Source: RFTU01 sp049423145 (GTDB lineage: Bacteria > Pseudomonadota > Gammaproteobacteria > Burkholderiales > Burkholderiaceae_C). From it: a stretch of 56,311 bases of DNA. A program made the position numbers and the translations under genes. The notes beneath the pieces are model-generated. The model was not told where the DNA came from. It worked only from the letters and a program-made list of their open reading frames with translations, and did not search any database. The stretch covers positions 1-56,311 of the forward strand of contig JBMSQF010000007.1 in the NCBI GenBank assembly GCA_049423145.1. The letters are read 5' to 3'. Positions within the stretch are counted from its first letter, which is position 1. Every line of letters begins with the position of its first letter. Below are positions 50,664 to 56,311 of the stretch, in pieces.

Positions 50664-51493
50664 GCGCGGCTCCCGACGGATCCCGGTGCGGGGGCCTCCC
50701 CGGAGAAGGCGTCGTGGATGCAACGGAGATAGGACTGGACCGTGGCGGCATAGCCCCACTCCAGTGCGTCGGCCACCAGCGCATGGCCGATGCTCACCTC
50801 GGCCACGCCGGGCACGGCCCGAAGGAAGTCGGTGAGGTTGTCGCGATTGAGGTCATGGCCGGCATTCACTCCCAGACCCGCCGCCAGCGCCGCCCGGGCG
50901 GTGTCGGCATAGGCTGCCAGACTGGCCGCCCGCGCGTCGGGCCCGCCGGCCGCATGCACACGGGCATACCCTTCGGTGTAGAGCTCCACCCGGTCCGCAC
51001 CCACCGCGCGCGCATGCGCCATGGCTTGCGGCAGCGGGTCCATGAAAAGACTCACCCGCACGCCCAGGGCCCGGCATTCATCGACCAGGGGTTGCAGGCG
51101 CTCGCGGTCGGCCGGCAGGTTCCAACCGTGGTCGCTGGTGAACTGGTCCACCGAATCGGGTACGAAGGTGGCCTGGTGCGGCCGCACGGCCCGCACGATG
51201 TCCATCAAGTTGTGGAAAGGGTTGCCTTCGATGTTGAACTCGGCCTGCGGCCACTGCTTCATCAGCGCCGCGATCTCCGTGACATCCGCAGCGCGGATGT
51301 GGCGCTCGTCCGGTCGCGGATGGATGGTGATGCCCTGGCAACCGGCTTCCAAGCAGGCCTGCGCGGCGCGCACCACGCTGGGGATGTTCAGGTGGCGGGA
51401 ATTGCGCAGCAGGGCCACCTTGTTCACATTCACCGAAAGCGCGGTGTGGGGGTGACGGTCCTGAGGGACGCCGTCCAGCATCAAGGGGTTCAT
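50660..51493 (-). CDS. pdxJ: Pyridoxine 5'-phosphate synthase
   Basis: PdxJ condenses deoxyxylulose phosphate with aminoacetone phosphate to give pyridoxine 5'-phosphate. The 277-residue protein has ALSVNVNKVALLRNSRH, CQGITIHPRPDERHI, EFNIEGNP, ELYTEGYA and GVNAGHDLN, all conserved TIM-barrel active-site segments. ATG 51493 overlaps the recO stop (ATGA). The last 15 residues are Pro/Ala/Gly-rich. Confidence 0.97.
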   Translation of the reverse strand: MNPLMLDGVPQDRHPHTALSVNVNKVALLRNSRHLNIPSVVRAAQACLEAGCQGITIHPRPDERHIRAADVTEIAALMKQWPQAEFNIEGNPFHNLMDIVRAVRPHQATFVPDSVDQFTSDHGWNLPADRERLQPLVDECRALGVRVSLFMDPLPQAMAHARAVGADRVELYTEGYARVHAAGGPDARAASLAAYADTARAALAAGLGVNAGHDLNRDNLTDFLRAVPGVAEVSIGHALVADALEWGYAATVQSYLRCIHDAFSGEAPAPGSVGSRA

Positions 51494-52293
51494 GGCGTGG
51501 CTCCTGGGGTGGCCAAGGCACCGAGTCTTCGCAGCGACTGCATCAGGTCGCGTGTACGAAGCGGTGCACCGGCCAAATGATAGGCAAGTACCAGGCGCAG
51601 CAGGCTGCGCAGGGCGCTGCGGGGCCCTTGGCAGGCCCGGCGCAGGGCCGGTTCCGAACCGGCCAGCAGGGCCGCTTGCAGACCGATCCAGGCTTGACCC
51701 TCCAGGGCCTCGTCCTGCCCCGATGCCGGCACCACACCCAGCTCGGGTCGCCAGGTGTAGAGCGCTGCAGCCTGCAGCACGGCGCCGCTCAGGGCGTCCT
51801 GGGCGAGGTCGGGCAAGAGCCCCAGTTCCTGCAACAAGCGCAACTCGAAGGCGCGCAGGGCCGCCTGCAGGTCGCCATCGGCCCGCGCCATCTCGGCCAA
51901 GGTAACCTGGTAGTGGTCGAACAGCTCGCGTTGCACGGCTCCGCGGGGCAGGAACTTCATCAGCAGTTCGTTCAGGTAGTAGGCGCCGAGCAGGGCCGAA
52001 GACGGCAGCACGGCCGATCCGGCCGCCCATTCGGCGCTGCGCAGGGTGCGGACCTCGTCCTCGGCATGCTCGGTGCGCACTCGGCTGAGCTGCACCTGCA
52101 CGCATTGAAAGGGCAAGAGCACCGAGCGCAATTGCGAGTAGGGCCGCTTGGCCCCCTTGGCGGCCGCCACCAGGCGCCCCTCCTCGCGGGTGTAGAGGTC
52201 CAGGATCAAACTGGACTCGCTCCAGTCATAGGTGTGCAGCACGAAAGCCGCTTGGCTGCGCGACACACCCGTTCCACGCGCGCGTTCACTCAT
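51490..52293 (-). CDS. recO: DNA repair protein RecO
   Basis: RecO works with RecR to load RecA at gaps in damaged DNA. The 267-residue protein has the N-terminal OB fold (AFVLHTYDWSESSLILDLYTREEGRLVAAAKGAKRP) and a helical C-terminal part (AYYLNELLMKFLP, FELRLLQELGLLPDL). No zinc cysteines are present, as in Escherichia coli. It starts 8 nt inside the end of era and overlaps pdxJ by ATGA. Confidence 0.95.
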   Translation of the reverse strand: MSERARGTGVSRSQAAFVLHTYDWSESSLILDLYTREEGRLVAAAKGAKRPYSQLRSVLLPFQCVQVQLSRVRTEHAEDEVRTLRSAEWAAGSAVLPSSALLGAYYLNELLMKFLPRGAVQRELFDHYQVTLAEMARADGDLQAALRAFELRLLQELGLLPDLAQDALSGAVLQAAALYTWRPELGVVPASGQDEALEGQAWIGLQAALLAGSEPALRRACQGPRSALRSLLRLVLAYHLAGAPLRTRDLMQSLRRLGALATPGATP

Positions 52294-53191
52294 AGCCGTA
52301 GGACCGCAGGTGCTCCTCGCTGTCGGCCCAGCCCGAACGCACCTTCACCCACAGCTCCAGGAAGACCTTGGCGTCCATCAGGTGCTCCAGGTCCTGGCGC
52401 GCTTCGCTGCCGATGCGCTTGAGCCGCTCGCCCTGCGCGCCGATGATCATGCCCTTGTGCGCCTCGCGGTCGACCACGATGCTGGCGCTGATGCGGCGCA
52501 GGCGCCCCTCTTCCGCGTATTGGTCGAGCACCACGGTGCAGCTGTAGGGCAGTTCGTCACCGGTCAGGCGGAACAGCTTCTCCCGAATGATCTCGCTGGC
52601 CAGGAAGCGTTCGCTGCGGTCGGTCAGGGCATCCTCTTCATAGAACCAGGGCTGCTGCGGCAGCAGGGGCTCCACGATGCCCAGCAGCCGCTGCACATCA
52701 CCGGCCCGGCGCGCCGACAGGGGGACGAAGGCGGTGAAGTCCCGACGCTCCTGCATCGACTTCAGCCACGGCAGCAAGGCTGCACGCTCGGCGACCGTGT
52801 CCAGCTTGTTGGCCACCAGAACGACCGGCTTGTGTTCAGGCAGCAGGGCCAGCACCTTGGCATCGTCCAGTGTGAACTTCCCGGCTTCCACGAGGAACAG
52901 CACCGCGTCCACATCGGACAGCACCGACTGAACCGTGCGGTTGAGATTGCGGTTGAGTGCAGTGGCGTGACGCGTCTGGAAGCCGGGCGTGTCGACGAAG
53001 ACGAACTGCGAACCCGTACCCGGCGCTTCGCCGGGCAAGGTGCGGACACCAGTGATGCGGTGGCGCGTGGTCTGCGCCTTGCTGGAGGTGATGCTCACCT
53101 TCTGGCCCACCAGTGCGTTGAGCAGCGTGCTCTTGCCCACATTGGGCCGGCCGACGATGGCCACCAGGCCGCAGCGGGTGTGGTCCGTCAT
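52286..53191 (-). CDS. era: GTPase Era
   Basis: Era is a GTPase that binds the 3' end of 16S rRNA and aids 30S assembly. The 301-residue protein has G1 GRPNVGKSTLLN, G3 DTPGF, G4 NKLD and a C-terminal KH domain with the GAQGERLKRIGSEAR loop. It follows rnc by 5 bp and overlaps recO by 8 bp. Confidence 0.97.
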   Translation of the reverse strand: MTDHTRCGLVAIVGRPNVGKSTLLNALVGQKVSITSSKAQTTRHRITGVRTLPGEAPGTGSQFVFVDTPGFQTRHATALNRNLNRTVQSVLSDVDAVLFLVEAGKFTLDDAKVLALLPEHKPVVLVANKLDTVAERAALLPWLKSMQERRDFTAFVPLSARRAGDVQRLLGIVEPLLPQQPWFYEEDALTDRSERFLASEIIREKLFRLTGDELPYSCTVVLDQYAEEGRLRRISASIVVDREAHKGMIIGAQGERLKRIGSEARQDLEHLMDAKVFLELWVKVRSGWADSEEHLRSYGYE

Positions 53192-53196
53192 CGGGT

Positions 53197-53910
53197 TCAG
53201 GCCTGCAGCGGCCCACCGGCGCCGGCGCTGGACTTGAGCCGCTCCAGCAGGCGGCGCGCAGCCTCCTGCTCGGCCACACGGCGCGACCGGCCCTCACCGC
53301 GATCAACCAAGGACAGCGCAGAGACAGCGCACTCCACCTCGAAGGTCTGCGCATGGGCCTGTCCACGCGTGGCCACGATCCGGTAGGCCGGCACCGGCAG
53401 GCGGCGCCCCTGCAGCCACTCCTGCAGTTCGGTCTTGGCGTCCTTGGACCAGCGGTCGAGGTCGGCGCTGTCGATCACAGGGCTGAACAAACGCTGCACC
53501 ACACCCGCGGCGGCCTCGTAGCCGGCGTCCATGAAAACCGCGCCGATCAAAGCCTCCAGCGCATCGGCCAGTATCGAGGGCCGCTGCGCCCCGCCACCCT
53601 TGGCCTCTCCATCCGACAGCCGAACCAGGCCGGGCAATTCCAGTTCCAGCGCCACGCGGTGCAGGCTGTCTTCGCGCACCAGATGGGCCCGGACGCGGGT
53701 GAGGTCGCCCTCGGCACTGTCTCCGAAACGCTGGTACAGCAACGCCGAGATGGCGGTGCTCAACACACTGTCACCCAGAAACTCCAGGCGCTCGTTGTGG
53801 TCGGCTCCGAAGCTGCGGTGCGTGAGCGCCCGGGTGAGCAGGGCCGGCTGTGCCCACCGGTGGCCCAGCCGCATCTGCAGCTTGTCCAGGCCCGGTGCGG
53901 CGGTGCCCAT
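53197..53910 (-). CDS. rnc: Ribonuclease III
   Basis: RNase III cuts double-stranded RNA in rRNA processing and mRNA control. The 237-residue protein has the catalytic signature NERLEFLGDSVLSTAI, the second acidic site ALEALIGAVFMDAGY and a C-terminal double-stranded-RNA-binding domain (DAKTELQEWLQGRRLPVPAYRIV). It begins 2 bp after lepB and is part of the lepA-lepB-rnc-era operon. Confidence 0.97.
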   Translation of the reverse strand: MGTAAPGLDKLQMRLGHRWAQPALLTRALTHRSFGADHNERLEFLGDSVLSTAISALLYQRFGDSAEGDLTRVRAHLVREDSLHRVALELELPGLVRLSDGEAKGGGAQRPSILADALEALIGAVFMDAGYEAAAGVVQRLFSPVIDSADLDRWSKDAKTELQEWLQGRRLPVPAYRIVATRGQAHAQTFEVECAVSALSLVDRGEGRSRRVAEQEAARRLLERLKSSAGAGGPLQA

Positions 53911-53912
53911 GC

Positions 53913-54889
53913 TCAGTTGAAACCGCCGATGCGGCCGAGGTTGCCGAAGTTCATCCAGACGAAGAAGGCGCGGCCCACGAGGTTTTCATCGGGGACGAAA
54001 CCCCAATACCGGGAGTCCTGGGAGTTGTCGCGGTTGTCGCCCATCACGAAATAGTGGCCCGCCGGCACGGTGCACTGCACGCCCTCGGCGGAATAGCTGC
54101 AGTTCTTCGCATGGGGGTGGTCGAAGGCCCCCAGGATGAAGGGCGGTGCGGACTTGTCGGTCAGTACCCGGTGTGGCTTCTCACCGAGCTGCTCGCTCCA
54201 CTGCTGGGCATAGCGCAGGCTGTCTTCGTCGTAAAAATCGGGCAAGGCGCTGGTGGGCACTTCCTGGCCGTTGAGGGTCAGGCGCTTGTTCAGATAGGCC
54301 ACCGTGTCGCCGGGCAGGGCGACCACGCGCTTGATGTAGTCCACGCGCGGGTCTACGGGGTAACGGAACACCACCACATCCCCCCGCTGCACCGGGTTCA
54401 GGCCCACCAGCTTGGTGTTGAGCACGGGCAGGCGGATGCCGTAGTGGTACTTGTTGACCAAGATGAGGTCGCCCACGGCCAGGGTGGGAATCATCGAACC
54501 CGAGGGAATCTTGAAGGGCTCGAAGAGGAAGGAGCGCAGGAGGAAGATCGCCAGGATGATGGGAAACAGACCGGCCGTCCATTCCACCCACCACGGCGGC
54601 GTCAGCGCCTGGGCCTGGGCCTCCTCCAGGCGGTCATCCACCTGGGAAATGCCCAGCTTGTTCAGTTCGCCGCGTCGGCGCAGGGCTTCCTGCTCGAGTG
54701 CACGGGCCGCTGCCTCGCGGGCCGGGCGGAAGTGGAAGCGTTCGGCCAGCCAGAAGAAGAGCGTGGCCGAGGACATCAGGAACAGCAGGAGCGAAAAATT
54801 CCCCGACCAGCGGCCCAGCCACCAGCCGCCCAGGTAAAAGGCCAGCAACGCATAGAGCGCCGCGGCCAGTGGCGTCATCAAGCCCGTCA

Positions 54890-54893
<4 letters not shown>
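53913..54893 (-). CDS. lepB: Signal peptidase I
   Basis: LepB removes signal peptides from exported proteins at the periplasmic face of the inner membrane. The 326-residue protein has two membrane segments (about residues 5-22 and 28-48), a basic linker and a third hydrophobic stretch before the catalytic domain. The active-site Ser is in IPSGSMIPTL and the Lys in DYIKRVVALPGD; YFVMGDNRDNSQDSRYWG is the conserved box E. ATG 54893 overlaps the lepA stop by ATGA. Confidence 0.96.

Positions 54894-56311
<1,418 letters not shown>

Overview
The window is GC-rich chromosomal DNA from a betaproteobacterium, most likely of the order Burkholderiales. This is inferred from the Omp32-type porin, a Bug-type solute receptor, the linked runs lepA-lepB-rnc-era-recO-pdxJ-acpS-nagZ and rluC-HAD-Rieske-S49 protease, and an RNase E with a long Arg/Ala/Gly-rich tail. 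I see no tRNA, rRNA, CRISPR array, insertion sequence or prophage. Genes are dense, and many neighbours overlap by ATGA or TGATG.

Layout. 1-3625 (minus): a porin followed by a peptide-type ABC importer (two permeases and an ATPase cut by the window edge). 3822-6697: coq7, an OsmC-family gene, and threonine dehydratase ilvA. ilvA sits behind a promoter and terminator that look like an attenuator or small-RNA unit, and it is split by an in-frame TAA. 6714-18776: a type II secretion locus, gspC facing gspGHIJKLMNDEF, with a 5'-nucleotidase gene 8 bp behind gspF. 18783-28541: a Crp/Fnr-family regulator facing an uptake-and-activation operon (acyl-CoA synthetase, five branched-chain-type ABC transporter parts, a 99-residue unknown protein, a PaaK-like protein). 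28692-29675: an orphan Bug receptor.

29742-36130 holds a cation efflux gene, tyrS, an M23 peptidase, anmK, erpA and rplM-rpsI. 36408-41082 holds srkA, a second acyl-CoA synthetase, phosphatidylserine decarboxylase and an S49 protease. 41079-43174 is the Rieske, HAD and rluC run. 43175-43916 is a gene-free, hairpin-rich stretch that should be the 5' leader of rne. 46794-49079 is a sugar MFS transporter plus fructokinase. 49127-56311 is the nagZ to lepA operon, read on the minus strand, with lepA cut by the right edge.

How the genes work together. The gsp genes supply almost every core part of a type II secretion machine; only the prepilin peptidase is not here. The 19.6-28.5 kb operon looks like a complete module for importing a carboxylic acid and turning it into a CoA thioester, probably under the divergent regulator, with a 16-bp palindrome between them as candidate operator. 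It is the best candidate here for an undescribed system, because the last ligase-like protein lacks a recognisable ATP-binding P-loop and the 99-residue protein between transporter and ligase is unknown. All identifications come from reading motifs by eye; no database search was run.
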